Assembly: GCA_023393475.1 (NCBI GenBank)
Contig: JAEWLC010000073.1
Coordinates: forward strand, 39,441-103,440
Source of the DNA: Pseudomonadota bacterium
GTDB lineage: Bacteria; Pseudomonadota; Alphaproteobacteria; Rhizobiales; Devosiaceae
Direction of reading: 5' to 3'
Length of the DNA stretch: 64,000 bases
The position numbers and the translations under genes are program-made. Shown piece by piece: positions 1-12,438 of this stretch. Position 1 is the first letter of the stretch; each line of letters begins with the position of its first letter. The notes beneath the pieces are model-generated. The model ran no database searches and was not told the origin of the DNA. It saw only the letters and a list, made by a program, of their open reading frames with translations.

Positions 1-981
<981 letters not shown>

Positions 982-1022
982 CACGATCACATTGCCGAAG
1001 GCGACATAACCAACTGTTGCCA

Positions 1023-1091
1023 TTTTGCACCAATGGGCCTAGGCAAAGGTAATCTTGGCGTAATGGCCAGGTGTCACATTTTTGCACCAAT
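1023..1091 (+). repeat. Two direct copies of TTTTGCACCAAT between ntrC and ntrY
   Basis: The 12-base sequence TTTTGCACCAAT occurs at 1023-1034 and again at 1080-1091, in the 170-bp gap before ntrY. TGCACCA matches one half of the classical NtrC box (TGCACC-N5-GGTGCA). The second half-sites are poor in both copies. It may be a binding site for NtrC or NtrX upstream of ntrY; this is inference. Confidence 0.4.
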
Positions 1092-1151
1092 TTGACTTGA
1101 GGGTTCTGGAGGGCTTGTGAGCCCGCCGAGTCCCCCGACATTGGCCACTGG

Positions 1152-3545
1152 ATGCACGAAGCTACGCTCGCAAGCGACGCACTGCCTGAGCCAGCCCTGA
1201 CGCCCGCCGTTGCGCGGACGCGACCGGTGCTGTTCGGCGATGCGGGCCGCCGGACGATCCGGACGATCGGCCTGATCGTCGTGCTGCTCTCGGTCTTCGT
1301 CTCGTCGGGCTCGTTCCTGATCATGACGGGCGCCAGCGACATCGAGCCGACGCCCGAAGTGTGGACGATCATCTGGATCGTCAACGGCCTCCTTGTGCTG
1401 TCGGTGATTGCGCTCGTCCTGACCGAAGCGACGCTGTTGATCCAGGCGCGAATGCGCGGTCAGCCCGGCGCCGGGCTGCAAGTCCGCATGGTGGCGATGT
1501 TCGCGACTGTGGCGGCAGTGCCGGCCTTGCTGGTCGCGGTCGTCGCCATGATCTCGCTGAACCAGGGGCTCGACCAGTGGTTCTCGGAACGCACCCGCAC
1601 CATGGTGGAGAGCTCGCGACTGGTGGCGCGCTCCTACATGCTCGAGCACTCCCAGGTGCTGCGGGACGATATCATCTGGGTTGCCAACGAACTCGAGCAG
1701 GCGCGTGGCACGTTCGAGACGGACCGGGTCAAGTTTCAGCGCATCCTGACGGCGCTCGCCGTTACCCGCTCGCTGCCCTACACGTCGCTGATCTCCGCCG
1801 ACGGCGACACGCTGATGAAGGCGCAGATCAACGCGCCCGGCACGGCGCCGCGGGTGCCGCCGGGCCTCACGCAGGGCGTCGTCGAGGGGCGACCTACGGA
1901 AATCGCGCCGGGCCGGACGAACCTCGTCGGCTCGGTAGTGAAGCTGCGCGGCTACGAGAACACCTATCTGTTCGTGGCGCGTCCGGTCGATCCCGAGGTG
2001 CTGGAGTTCACCCGGCTCACCGACCAGAACATCACCGAATACCGGAACTACGAGAGCAACCGGCTGGTCTTCCAGATCACCTTCACGCTCATGTATGTCG
2101 GTTTGGCACTCGTCCTGCTGCTTGCCGCCGTATGGATCGGCATTGCGCTCGCCAACCGCTTCGTGGACCCGATCAGGAACCTGATGATCGCCTCCAGCCG
2201 CGTTTCTGCCGGCGATCTCGACGTGCGCATTCCGGTGCAGGAGGGCAGGGGCGACCTGCGCGACCTGACCAACCGGTTCAATACCATGACGCAGCAGCTC
2301 AAGACGCAGCGCGTGGCCCTCGTCGAAGCCAATGAAACCAACGAGAAGCGTCGGCAGTTTACCGAGGCGGTGGTTGAGGGTGTGTCGGCCGGCATCGTCG
2401 GCCTCGATCCGTTCGGCGCCATCACGCTGGTCAATCTCAGGGCTGCCGAAATGGTTGGCGCGGACGAAATCGAGCTGGTGGGCAAGCGCATCGACGAAGT
2501 GATCCCCGCCCTCGCTCCGATTATCGAGCGCGCCAAATCGGCGCGGCGTGGGACCATCCGCGACCAGGTCGAGATCGGGTCCGGTCCCGACTATCGCACC
2601 TATCAGGTGCAGCTCACCCGCGAAGGCACGATGACGGAGAGCAAGGGCTTCGTTGTCACGCTCGACGACATCACCGACCTGCTTTCGGCCCAGAGAACCG
2701 GTGCCTGGGCCGATGTAGCCCGCCGCATTGCCCACGAAATCAAGAACCCGCTGACGCCGATCCAGCTCAGTGCCGAACGCCTGCGCCGTCGCTACGCGAG
2801 CAAGCTCGCCGATGATTTCGACGTGTTCGACAAGTGCGTCAACACGATCATCCGGCAGGTCGGGGATATCGGCCGCATGGTGGACGAGTTCTCGTCGTTC
2901 GCGCGGATGCCCGAGGCAAAGCTGGATCAGGGCAACCTGACGGACTCCATCCGCCAGGCTGTATTCCTCGAAAGCGTCCGGCTGCCGGAAGTGCAGATCA
3001 AGATGGAGCTGCCCGACGAGCCGATCGTCGCGTGGTTCGACAATCGCCTGATCAGCCAGGTCCTCACCAACCTGATCAAGAACGCGGTCGAAGCCATCGA
3101 AGGCGCGGGGCTGGAGGCGATCAAGAGCCCGGTCATCACCGTCGAAGCGGTGCCGGAAGGCGAGATGGTCCGGCTGTCGGTATCCGACAACGGCAAGGGC
3201 TGGCCGAAGGAGAACCGCAACCGGTTGCTCGAGCCCTATGTCACGACCCGCGAGAAGGGCACCGGCCTTGGCCTTGCGATCGTCGCCAAGATCATCGAAC
3301 AGCACGGTGGCAAGGTCGACCTGGTCGACGCCGAGCCGGATGAGAACGGGCGCGTCGGCGCCTGCTTTACCTTCACCCTGCCGCTGCGGCGGCCGGGAGA
3401 GGCAGACGAAGAGGAGCCAGCAGCTCCTCAAGGGGTTGCGGAGCAGCAGGCCGCGACCGAAGTGACTGAAGACGCAGCGGGTGGGGCAAAACCTGACAGC
3501 GGACAGCAAGAGGAGCCGCAATTGCAAGCGGTCGACAATACCTGA
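1152..3545 (+). CDS. ntrY: Membrane sensor histidine kinase NtrY
   Basis: This is the sensor kinase partner of NtrX, involved in nitrogen and redox/respiratory control. About three N-terminal transmembrane segments are visible (near residues 38-58, 72-95 and 113-135), then a periplasmic stretch, a fourth helix (about 311-335), HAMP, PAS (about 400-510), a HisKA domain with the H-box RRIAHEIKNPLTP (phospho-acceptor His near 528), and a HATPase domain with GTGLGLAIV. At 797 residues it is slightly longer than usual because of an acidic, Gln/Glu-rich tail. The chosen ATG has no strong Shine-Dalgarno, so the exact start is less certain. Its stop overlaps the ntrX start by one base (TGATG), which indicates translational coupling. 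Confidence 0.95.
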   Translation: MHEATLASDALPEPALTPAVARTRPVLFGDAGRRTIRTIGLIVVLLSVFVSSGSFLIMTGASDIEPTPEVWTIIWIVNGLLVLSVIALVLTEATLLIQARMRGQPGAGLQVRMVAMFATVAAVPALLVAVVAMISLNQGLDQWFSERTRTMVESSRLVARSYMLEHSQVLRDDIIWVANELEQARGTFETDRVKFQRILTALAVTRSLPYTSLISADGDTLMKAQINAPGTAPRVPPGLTQGVVEGRPTEIAPGRTNLVGSVVKLRGYENTYLFVARPVDPEVLEFTRLTDQNITEYRNYESNRLVFQITFTLMYVGLALVLLLAAVWIGIALANRFVDPIRNLMIASSRVSAGDLDVRIPVQEGRGDLRDLTNRFNTMTQQLKTQRVALVEANETNEKRRQFTEAVVEGVSAGIVGLDPFGAITLVNLRAAEMVGADEIELVGKRIDEVIPALAPIIERAKSARRGTIRDQVEIGSGPDYRTYQVQLTREGTMTESKGFVVTLDDITDLLSAQRTGAWADVARRIAHEIKNPLTPIQLSAERLRRRYASKLADDFDVFDKCVNTIIRQVGDIGRMVDEFSSFARMPEAKLDQGNLTDSIRQAVFLESVRLPEVQIKMELPDEPIVAWFDNRLISQVLTNLIKNAVEAIEGAGLEAIKSPVITVEAVPEGEMVRLSVSDNGKGWPKENRNRLLEPYVTTREKGTGLGLAIVAKIIEQHGGKVDLVDAEPDENGRVGACFTFTLPLRRPGEADEEEPAAPQGVAEQQAATEVTEDAAGGAKPDSGQQEEPQLQAVDNT

Positions 3546-4924
3546 TGGCCCTCGACATTCTGATTATCGACGACGAGGACGATATCCGCGACCTGATCGC
3601 GGGTATTCTTGAGGACGAGGGTTACCAGACGCGACAGGCCCACGACGCCGATTCCGGTCTCAACGAGATCGCTCGCCGCCGCCCCAGCCTGGTCTTCCTG
3701 GATATCTGGATGCAGGGCAGCCGGCTGGATGGCCTGCAGCTGCTCGACGAGTTCCAGAGCCAGCACCCCGATATGCCGGTGGTGATGATCTCGGGTCATG
3801 GCAACGTGGAAACGGCGGTCAGCGCCATCCGCCGCGGCGCCTACGACTATATCGAGAAGCCGTTCAAGGTGGATCGGCTCCTGCTCATCACGCAGCGCGC
3901 CATGGAAGCGGCCCGCCTCAAGAACGAGGTCGCCGACCTGCGGGAGCGCTCCAGCAACGCGGTCGAGCTCGTCGGCAATTCGCCCGCGATGCAGGCGATC
4001 AAGGGCGTGATCGAGAAATCGGCACCGACCAACTCGCGCATCTTCATCTCCGGATCGTCGGGGACCGGAAAGGGATTGTCCGCCCGCCTGATCCACCAGA
4101 AGAGCGCGCGCGCCGAAGCGCCGTTCGTCGAGATCAACTGCTCGCTCTATTCGCCCGACGAGGTCGGCGTCGTGCTCTTCGGTCGCGAGACCCGCGAGAA
4201 GTCGGGCATGCTGCGTACCGAGGTCGGCGCCCTCGAGAGGGCGCACGGCGGTACGCTGTACCTCTCCGAGGTTGCGTCGCTCCCGGCGCCGGCCCAGCAG
4301 GCGCTGCTACGTACGCTGGTGGAGAGCAAGTTCAATCGCGTCGGCGGTGCCGTCGCGGTGCCGATCGACGTTCGCATCATCTCGTCGAGCTCGCAGAACG
4401 TCGGCACGCTGATCGAGCAGGGGCAGTTCCGCTCCGATCTCTTCCACCGCCTGTCGATCGTGCCTTTGCAGCTGACGCCGCTGAAGGAGCGCCGGGAGGA
4501 CATCCCGCCGCTGGTGAACACGTTCATCGAGCAGGTTTGCCGGCTGCACAACCTGCGCAGCATGTCGATCGGCGAGGACGCTGTCGCTGTGCTCCAGGCC
4601 CAGGACTGGCCGGGCAACGCCCGCCAGCTGCGCAACTCGATCGAGCGGCTTCTCATCCTCGTAAAGGACCAGGCACCGGCCGACGGCGTGATCACGGCTG
4701 CGTTGCTGCCACCAGATATCGGTGAAGTTTTGCCGACCGTCGGAGACAGCGACTCTTCGGCTCACCTGATGAGCCTGCCTCTGCGCGACGCGCGCGAAGT
4801 GTTCGAGCGGCAGTATTTGATGGCGCAAATCGAGCGTTTCGGCGGGAATATCTCGAAGACCGCCGAATTCGTCGGCATGGAGCGTAGTGCTCTTCACCGA
4901 AAGATCAAGTCTCTGGGCCTATAG
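3545..4924 (+). CDS. ntrX: NtrC-family response regulator NtrX with degenerate AAA+ domain
   Basis: This is the response regulator of the NtrY kinase. The receiver domain is intact (IIDDEDD start, phospho-acceptor Asp near 53 in FLDIWMQ, EKPF with the conserved Lys). The central AAA+ domain is altered: Walker A reads SGSSGTGKG (about 169-177), the GAFTGA sigma-54 loop is absent (REKSGM in that area), and Walker B reads GGTLYLSEVA with Ser near 241 where NtrC has Asp. The C-terminus keeps a Fis-type helix-turn-helix. From what I recall of the family, NtrX proteins are unusual NtrC relatives that need not use sigma-54. The Walker B change suggests weak or no ATP hydrolysis (inference). Confidence 0.93.
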   Translation: MALDILIIDDEDDIRDLIAGILEDEGYQTRQAHDADSGLNEIARRRPSLVFLDIWMQGSRLDGLQLLDEFQSQHPDMPVVMISGHGNVETAVSAIRRGAYDYIEKPFKVDRLLLITQRAMEAARLKNEVADLRERSSNAVELVGNSPAMQAIKGVIEKSAPTNSRIFISGSSGTGKGLSARLIHQKSARAEAPFVEINCSLYSPDEVGVVLFGRETREKSGMLRTEVGALERAHGGTLYLSEVASLPAPAQQALLRTLVESKFNRVGGAVAVPIDVRIISSSSQNVGTLIEQGQFRSDLFHRLSIVPLQLTPLKERREDIPPLVNTFIEQVCRLHNLRSMSIGEDAVAVLQAQDWPGNARQLRNSIERLLILVKDQAPADGVITAALLPPDIGEVLPTVGDSDSSAHLMSLPLRDAREVFERQYLMAQIERFGGNISKTAEFVGMERSALHRKIKSLGL

Positions 4925-5005
4925 CGGGGCTTGCTCCGCCGGGTAGGCACTCACTATCTTCTGTGCCATAGTTTCTCCTGCGATGGGAAACTGAAGGTGA
5001 ATAGG

Positions 5006-5028
5006 GTAGCAGCGGTGGCGGCTGCTAC
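5006..5028 (+). other. Perfect 8-bp hairpin in the hfq leader
   Basis: GTAGCAGC (5006-5013) pairs with GCTGCTAC (5021-5028) around a 7-base loop, about 57 bases before the hfq start. No T-run follows, so it is not a rho-independent terminator. It may be a leader structure in the ntrX-hfq gap. Hfq controls its own mRNA in some bacteria, but no role is shown here. Confidence 0.35.
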
Positions 5029-5084
5029 TGAGACAGGGCGATCGGCTCTTGCCGGTTTGCCTCCACATGACAAGAGGCCAAGGA

Positions 5085-5333
5085 ATGCCCAGCGAAAAGA
5101 CTCAGAACCTCCAGGACGCGTTCCTCAATCACGTCCGCAAGCAGAAGGTCCCGGTGACCATTTTCCTGGTGAACGGGGTGAAGCTGCAGGGGGTCATCAC
5201 CTGGTTCGATAACTTCTGCCTGCTTTTGCGGCGCGATGCGCAGTCCCAACTGGTTTACAAGCACGCGATATCGACGATCATGCCGGGTGCTCCGATCCAG
5301 CTGTTCGACCCCGAGCACGCGACCGAGGACTGA
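5085..5333 (+). CDS. hfq: RNA chaperone Hfq
   Basis: This hexameric Sm-like RNA chaperone promotes pairing of small RNAs with mRNAs. The protein has 82 residues. The Sm1 region contains VTIFLVNGVKLQGVITWFDN and the Sm2 region contains VYKHAISTIMP, including the YKHA motif of the family. I chose the ATG at 5085 because the protein then begins MPSEKTQNLQD, the expected N-terminus, and an AAGAGG Shine-Dalgarno lies 7 bases upstream; an earlier in-frame start would add a non-conserved basic leader. It is followed 9 bases later by hflX, the usual neighbour. Confidence 0.97.
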   Translation: MPSEKTQNLQDAFLNHVRKQKVPVTIFLVNGVKLQGVITWFDNFCLLLRRDAQSQLVYKHAISTIMPGAPIQLFDPEHATED

Positions 5334-5342
5334 CGTAGCCTG

Positions 5343-6725
5343 ATGAGTGACGAGTTCGACGATGAGGCCGCCCAGCCGGGCGGCCCGAAGGCATTCATAG
5401 ATCATCGTACCGCGCCGACCCGCGTCGGTCTGATCGTGCCTGACGTCCGGGGCAGGGCGACCAACCACTCCATCGAAGCGCGCAAGGCCGAGTTCGAAGG
5501 GCTCGCGAGCGCGATCAACGTCGAGATTCTGTTCTCCGAGATCGCCAAGGTACGCGAGATCAAGCCGGCGACGTTCATTGGTGGCGGCCATGTTGCGGAC
5601 TTTGCCGAGCGGGTGAAGGCCGACGAGATCGAGTTGCTGCTGGTCGACACCGCATTGCATCCCATCCAGCAGCGCAATCTCGAGAAGGAAACCGGCGCCA
5701 AGGTCCTCGACCGGACCGGCCTGATCCTCGAAATCTTCGGTGAGCGCGCCGCGACCCGCGAGGGCGTGCTGCAAGTGGAGCTCGCACATCTCAACTACCA
5801 GAAGAGCCGCCTCGTGCGCAGCTGGACCCACCTCGAGCGCCAGCGGGGCTCGGGTGGCTTCGGCTTCATGGGCGGCCCTGGCGAAACCCAGCTGGAAAGC
5901 GATCGGCGTCAGCTCCAGGATCGCATCAAGATGCTGGAAGAACGTATTGAAAAGGTTAGACTAACGCGCGGACAACAGAAGGGCAGGCGCGATGCCGTGC
6001 CGTTCCAGGTTGTCGCACTCGTCGGCTATACCAATGCTGGAAAGTCCAGCCTGTTCAATACGTTGACCGGGGCAGGGGTGTTCGCCAAGGACCTGCTCTT
6101 CGCGACCCTCGATACTACCGTCCGCAAGATCGCGCTGCCGCACGGCCGCGAGGTCATGCTGTCCGACACCGTCGGCTTCGTCTCCGAGTTGCCCACCGAC
6201 CTCGTAGCTGCGTTCCGCGCCACCCTGGAAGAGGTACTCGAAGCCAACGTCATCCTGCACGTCCGGGACGTCGCCAATCCGGATCATGCGGCGCAGGCGA
6301 TAGACGTCCTGAAGGTGCTGGAGGAACTGGGCGTCTCGGCCGAAGCGACTCCGATCATCGAGGTCTGGAACAAGGTCGACCTGCTGGAGCGCGATGAGGA
6401 CGGCAGTTATCCTGCGCTGACGACGCTGACGCCCGCCGGCAAGGTCACCGCCTCGGTGCCGGTCTCGGCGCAGACGGGCGAGGGTCTCGACCGGCTGCTT
6501 GACACCATCGAGAAGGTGCTGGCCGGGCAGGGGCGTACCTACCGGGTACGGGTGCCGCACAGTGCCGGCGCCGATGTCGGCTGGCTCTATGGACACGCCG
6601 AGGTCATCGGCAAGGACGAGGCGGACGACGAGGCGCAGGTTTACGAAGTGCGGGTCGAAGCCCGCCACAAGAACGCCTTCACCTCCCGCTTTGCCGGCCG
6701 GATCGAAGGCTCAGACGCCGCCTGA
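5343..6725 (+). CDS. hflX: Ribosome-associated GTPase HflX
   Basis: HflX binds the 50S subunit and splits or rescues stalled ribosomes under stress. The 460-residue protein has the N-terminal HflX domain with the glycine-rich GSGGFGFMGGPGETQLE linker, then a G domain with G1 GYTNAGKSSLFN (near residue 226), G3 DTVGF and G4 NKVD. Its length is typical. It forms a likely operon with hfq, and its 3' end overlaps the convergent mazG by 15 bases. Confidence 0.96.
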   Translation: MSDEFDDEAAQPGGPKAFIDHRTAPTRVGLIVPDVRGRATNHSIEARKAEFEGLASAINVEILFSEIAKVREIKPATFIGGGHVADFAERVKADEIELLLVDTALHPIQQRNLEKETGAKVLDRTGLILEIFGERAATREGVLQVELAHLNYQKSRLVRSWTHLERQRGSGGFGFMGGPGETQLESDRRQLQDRIKMLEERIEKVRLTRGQQKGRRDAVPFQVVALVGYTNAGKSSLFNTLTGAGVFAKDLLFATLDTTVRKIALPHGREVMLSDTVGFVSELPTDLVAAFRATLEEVLEANVILHVRDVANPDHAAQAIDVLKVLEELGVSAEATPIIEVWNKVDLLERDEDGSYPALTTLTPAGKVTASVPVSAQTGEGLDRLLDTIEKVLAGQGRTYRVRVPHSAGADVGWLYGHAEVIGKDEADDEAQVYEVRVEARHKNAFTSRFAGRIEGSDAA

Positions 6726-7526
6726 GCGGTCCTTGGCGCGGATCTCGTTCCAGTAGCCGTCCAGCCGTTCGAGCCCGGCCTCTGCCAGTGGCACGGCGTC
6801 CTCGCTAGCGCGCGTTTCGACGTAGCGGAACCGGCGGTCGAACTTGGCATTGGCGTCGCGCAGGGCCGCTTCCGGCTCGATGCCGAGCTTGCGGGCGAGG
6901 TTCGCCGCTGCAAAGAGCAGGTCGCCCAGTTCCTCCTGGACCTTGGCCTTCTCATTGGCCTCGGCCGCCTCGGCGACCTCATCCAGTTCCTCGCGGACTT
7001 TCGCTAGCGTCTCGCGCCAATCCGGCCAGTCGAACTGGACCGATGCGGCGCGCCGGCTCAGCTTCTCGGCGCGGGCCAGGGCAGGGAGCACGCGGGGGAC
7101 ATCGTCCAGCAGGGAGGTCTGGATCTGCTTTCTCGCAGCCTTCTTCGCCCGCTCGTCGGCTTTCACCTCGTCCCACTTGGCCTTTGCGCCGCCGGCGTTG
7201 CGGGCCGCTTCCTCGCCGAAGACATGCGGATGGCGCCGGATCAGCTTTTCGGTGATGGCGTAGACAACGTCGCCGATGTCGAACAGGCCTTCTTCCGACG
7301 CCATCTGGGCGTGGTAGACGGGCTGGAGCAGGAGGTCTCCCAGCTCCTCGCGGAGGTCGGCATAGTCCTTGCGCTCGATCGCATCAGCGACTTCGTAGGC
7401 TTCCTCGATCGTGTAGTTGCTGATCGAGGCAAAGTCCTGCTCGAGATCCCAGGGGCAGCCGCCATCGGGGTTGCGAAGGGCCGCCATGATCTCGATGAGG
7501 CGGGAAATGTCGCGCGACGGCTGCAT
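6711..7526 (-). CDS. mazG: Nucleoside triphosphate pyrophosphohydrolase MazG
   Basis: MazG hydrolyses (d)NTPs to NMP and pyrophosphate, acting in pool sanitation and the stringent response. It has 271 residues with two tandem MazG domains. The first holds GGCPWDLEQ, EEAYEV and EELGDLLLQ; the second holds EELDEV and EELGDLLFA. The start at 7526 (MQPSRDISRL) is preferred over a longer frame that adds an Arg-rich leader. It is convergent with hflX, and upstream on the same strand lies the hydratase-like gene, 11 bases away. Confidence 0.94.
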   Translation of the reverse strand: MQPSRDISRLIEIMAALRNPDGGCPWDLEQDFASISNYTIEEAYEVADAIERKDYADLREELGDLLLQPVYHAQMASEEGLFDIGDVVYAITEKLIRRHPHVFGEEAARNAGGAKAKWDEVKADERAKKAARKQIQTSLLDDVPRVLPALARAEKLSRRAASVQFDWPDWRETLAKVREELDEVAEAAEANEKAKVQEELGDLLFAAANLARKLGIEPEAALRDANAKFDRRFRYVETRASEDAVPLAEAGLERLDGYWNEIRAKDRSGGV

Positions 7527-7537
7527 TGGAACTCCGA

Positions 7538-8275
7538 TCAGACGATGTCGAACTCGACGCGGTAGCTGCCGAGCTGGCCCGCGACATGACCAGTTCCGGC
7601 AATCGGAACGAGGCCGCACAGCGAGCCGGTGGTGACGATGGTGCCGGCCTTGAGCGGGAAGTCCGGCCGCTGGTTCTTGGCATAGGCGATGAACGAGGCG
7701 AGGACGGTGCCGAACGAGTGCTTGGCCGGTGCCGCGTGAATCTGCTGGCCGGCAAAGGACAGCGTGACATCGAAATCGTCGATCTCGGCACCGAGTTCGC
7801 GATGTACCGGGTTCATGACGTAGCCCAGCGCGGACATGCTGTCGGCCAGCCCGCCGTTGAAGCCAGCTACCGTACGATCGACGTAGCGCGTGCCGCAGAT
7901 CTCGATGCCGACGAAATAGTAGTCGATGGCCTCGATGATATCGATCTCGTCGCGCAGCGCGGTCTCGACATCAAGGTCGCGGTCCAGCACCAGGCCGACC
8001 TCGAGCTCGAGGCCGGTAACGTTCGCCGACGGCAGCTTGAACGAACCGGACTGGCCGAAGCGCGACTTGTAGATCGGCGCGACGGCGCCGACGCCATCCG
8101 GAGCGATCGCGGTCTTGTAGAGGCCCGGCGTCTCGCCGAGCAGTTGCATGACGCGCAGTTGCACGTCGAAGGCCGCAGCGCGGTCCAGCTCGGAAAAGGG
8201 CTTGGCATCGACATCATGCCGGCCAGCCTTGTGGGCTTCAGCAAGCTGGTGGGCGAGGTCTTCGACAAGGCTCAT
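7538..8275 (-). CDS. 2-keto-4-pentenoate hydratase / fumarylacetoacetase-fold family protein
   Basis: A 245-residue member of the FAH/MhpD fold family, enzymes that act on acyclic 2-keto acids. Visible family features are the KTAIAPDGVGAVAPI region, a GLELEVGLVL acidic metal-binding stretch, and the GTGHVAGQLG end. Its substrate cannot be read from sequence. It lies between mazG and a GH29 glycosidase on the same strand, so a sugar-acid or aromatic degradation role is possible (inference). A palindromic operator-like site lies 29 bases upstream of its start. Confidence 0.8.
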   Translation of the reverse strand: MSLVEDLAHQLAEAHKAGRHDVDAKPFSELDRAAAFDVQLRVMQLLGETPGLYKTAIAPDGVGAVAPIYKSRFGQSGSFKLPSANVTGLELEVGLVLDRDLDVETALRDEIDIIEAIDYYFVGIEICGTRYVDRTVAGFNGGLADSMSALGYVMNPVHRELGAEIDDFDVTLSFAGQQIHAAPAKHSFGTVLASFIAYAKNQRPDFPLKAGTIVTTGSLCGLVPIAGTGHVAGQLGSYRVEFDIV

Positions 8276-8303
8276 CTGTGCGCATCCTCCATTCGCATAA
8301 GAT

Positions 8304-8321
8304 ATATTATGGAACTAATAT
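8304..8321. promoter_or_regulatory. Operator-like palindrome ATATTA-N6-TAATAT
   Basis: ATATTATGGAACTAATAT is a perfect inverted repeat with 6-bp arms, in a short AT-rich stretch unlike its GC-rich surroundings. It lies 29 bases upstream of the hydratase-like gene start on the minus strand. On that strand a TTGATA element is also present. It is probably a promoter with a repressor site; the regulator is unknown. Confidence 0.4.
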
Positions 8322-8361
8322 CAATCGGTTTGACCACCGACTGGCCCGTGAGCCGGTCCGG

Positions 8362-9855
8362 CTAGCCACCATTGGCTGCAGTCGCCGCATGACGCAAGAC
8401 CGACGGCCGAAGCATGTTGGTCGGGCCCCGCGCGCTCGTGATGGTCAGCCTGAGCTGCCGCGTCGAAATCGGATCGAACGCCCGGATGCGACGGTAGCCG
8501 ATCGACTGCAGCGCCGCGATTTCGTGCCAGCCGCCGTCGGCAAGCTGAGCCTCGACCAGCAAGCCGTCGATCTGCTGGCCGTCGGCGATATCTTCCGCGA
8601 CGACGACGCCATCGATGACGACCGGTTCGTCCCACGTAAGCTGCATGGACGGTCGATCGTCAGCGCCGGCGGTATGCCGGCGCTGCGTATCCAGCAGTCC
8701 GCTGGATACCGACAGCTGCGCCTTGGCTGCGACGTCGCGTGCGTCGAGCCTCTCGATACAGCGTCCGAGTGCTGCCAGGGTCCGGAGATCCGGTTCGGCG
8801 ACAAGCCCCTCGGCGTTGGGCGGCACGTTGAGCAGGAACGTCGCGTTGCCGCCGACGCTGCTGCAGTAGATGGCGAACAGTTCGTCGACCGACCGCACGT
8901 GCGCGTCTTCTGCGGCATGATGGAACCAGCCGTGACGGATCGAGGTGTTCACCTCGGCCGGATACCAGACCAACGGATCGGCGGTAGCGAGGATGGCATC
9001 CCGGCTGCCCAGGTCTTCCTCATCGGAACGAACCTGGCGTGAGAAAGCACCGTCGTCGGCTTGCTGTGACCGCGACGCAATTCGCTCGGCATCGCGCAAG
9101 GATGCCGGCACGACACTCCATTCGTCCTTGCGCGTGTGGCCTGCTTCGTTGCCGCACCAGCGGACGTCCGGGCCGCAGACGCTGATCACCGCGTCAGGCT
9201 GCAGTTCGCGGACGGTGGCGAAGTATCGATCCCAGTCGTAGAGCTGCGTCTTGCCGTTCGGGCCTTCGCCGTTGGCGCCGTCGAACCACACCGAGAAGAT
9301 CGGACCGTATCCGGTCAGCAGCTCGCGCAACTGGCCGACGAAGAAATCATCGTAACCCGCGCCAGAACCATAACTTTCTTCGGTCCTGTCCCACGGCGAG
9401 AGGTAGATTCCGAACTTGAGGCCGTGGGCAGAGCAGGCGGTGGCAACCTCGGCGACGATGTCCCCCCTGCCCTGTTTCCATGGGCTCGACGCGACGGAAT
9501 GCGAGGTCAGTGCGCTCGGCCACAGGCAGAAGCCATCGTGGTGCTTGCAGGTGAGGATCAGGCCGCGCATTCCGGCCGACTTGAGGCTTTGCACCCACTG
9601 GCCGGCATCCAGCTTCGTGGGGTTGAACAGCGCCGGATCCTCATGCCCGAGACCCCATTCACGGTCGGTCATGGTGTTCATGCCGAAGTGGATGAAGCCG
9701 TAGAACTCGAGCTGCTGCCAGGCGAGCTGGCGCAGCGACGGTCGCACTGCGGAGGACTCGGCAATGCGTTCGATCTGGGTGGTCACGTAGGCTTCCGAAA
9801 CTGGAGTGGGCGGGAATCTCGGCGTCACCATCCACGCACAAGGCGCGGATGGCAA
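8362..9855 (-). CDS. GH29 alpha-L-fucosidase family protein
   Basis: A glycoside hydrolase of family 29, which removes alpha-L-fucose from oligosaccharides. The N-terminal region shows the family signatures YGFIHFGMNTM, LTCKHHDGFCLWPS and WFDGANGEG (Asp is the expected nucleophile position), and FLLNVPPN follows later. The C-terminal roughly 120 residues look like a beta-sandwich (F5/8 type C-like). No signal peptide is obvious, so it may be cytoplasmic. The start is uncertain: TTG at 9855 has AGGA just upstream and sits 7 bases after the PBP1A stop, while ATG at 9831 is an alternative. Confidence 0.85.
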   Translation of the reverse strand: MPSAPCAWMVTPRFPPTPVSEAYVTTQIERIAESSAVRPSLRQLAWQQLEFYGFIHFGMNTMTDREWGLGHEDPALFNPTKLDAGQWVQSLKSAGMRGLILTCKHHDGFCLWPSALTSHSVASSPWKQGRGDIVAEVATACSAHGLKFGIYLSPWDRTEESYGSGAGYDDFFVGQLRELLTGYGPIFSVWFDGANGEGPNGKTQLYDWDRYFATVRELQPDAVISVCGPDVRWCGNEAGHTRKDEWSVVPASLRDAERIASRSQQADDGAFSRQVRSDEEDLGSRDAILATADPLVWYPAEVNTSIRHGWFHHAAEDAHVRSVDELFAIYCSSVGGNATFLLNVPPNAEGLVAEPDLRTLAALGRCIERLDARDVAAKAQLSVSSGLLDTQRRHTAGADDRPSMQLTWDEPVVIDGVVVAEDIADGQQIDGLLVEAQLADGGWHEIAALQSIGYRRIRAFDPISTRQLRLTITSARGPTNMLRPSVLRHAATAANGG

Positions 9856-9861
9856 TCGTTC

Positions 9862-12288
<2,427 letters not shown>

Positions 12289-12438
12289 TAGGACCTGAAC
12301 CTTGGAGCGGGCGCCTCCGGAGAGGCCGGATCAGGCGCGATAGACTGGGGAATCATACCAGACAAGGGCAGAAATGTGGACAAGCCCGCCTTTTCAAGAA
12401 CTTGCGAGCCCCTGCCCTGTCCGGCCGTGGCGATTTCG

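Noticed and set aside
1068..1090. Possible sigma-54 promoter GGTGTCAC...TTTTTGCACC before ntrY
   Set aside because: GG and GC are separated by 12 bases instead of the required 10.
1074..3527. An 817-codon minus-strand frame opposite ntrY
   Set aside because: Antisense shadow with compositionally biased translation; ntrY on the plus strand has all kinase motifs.
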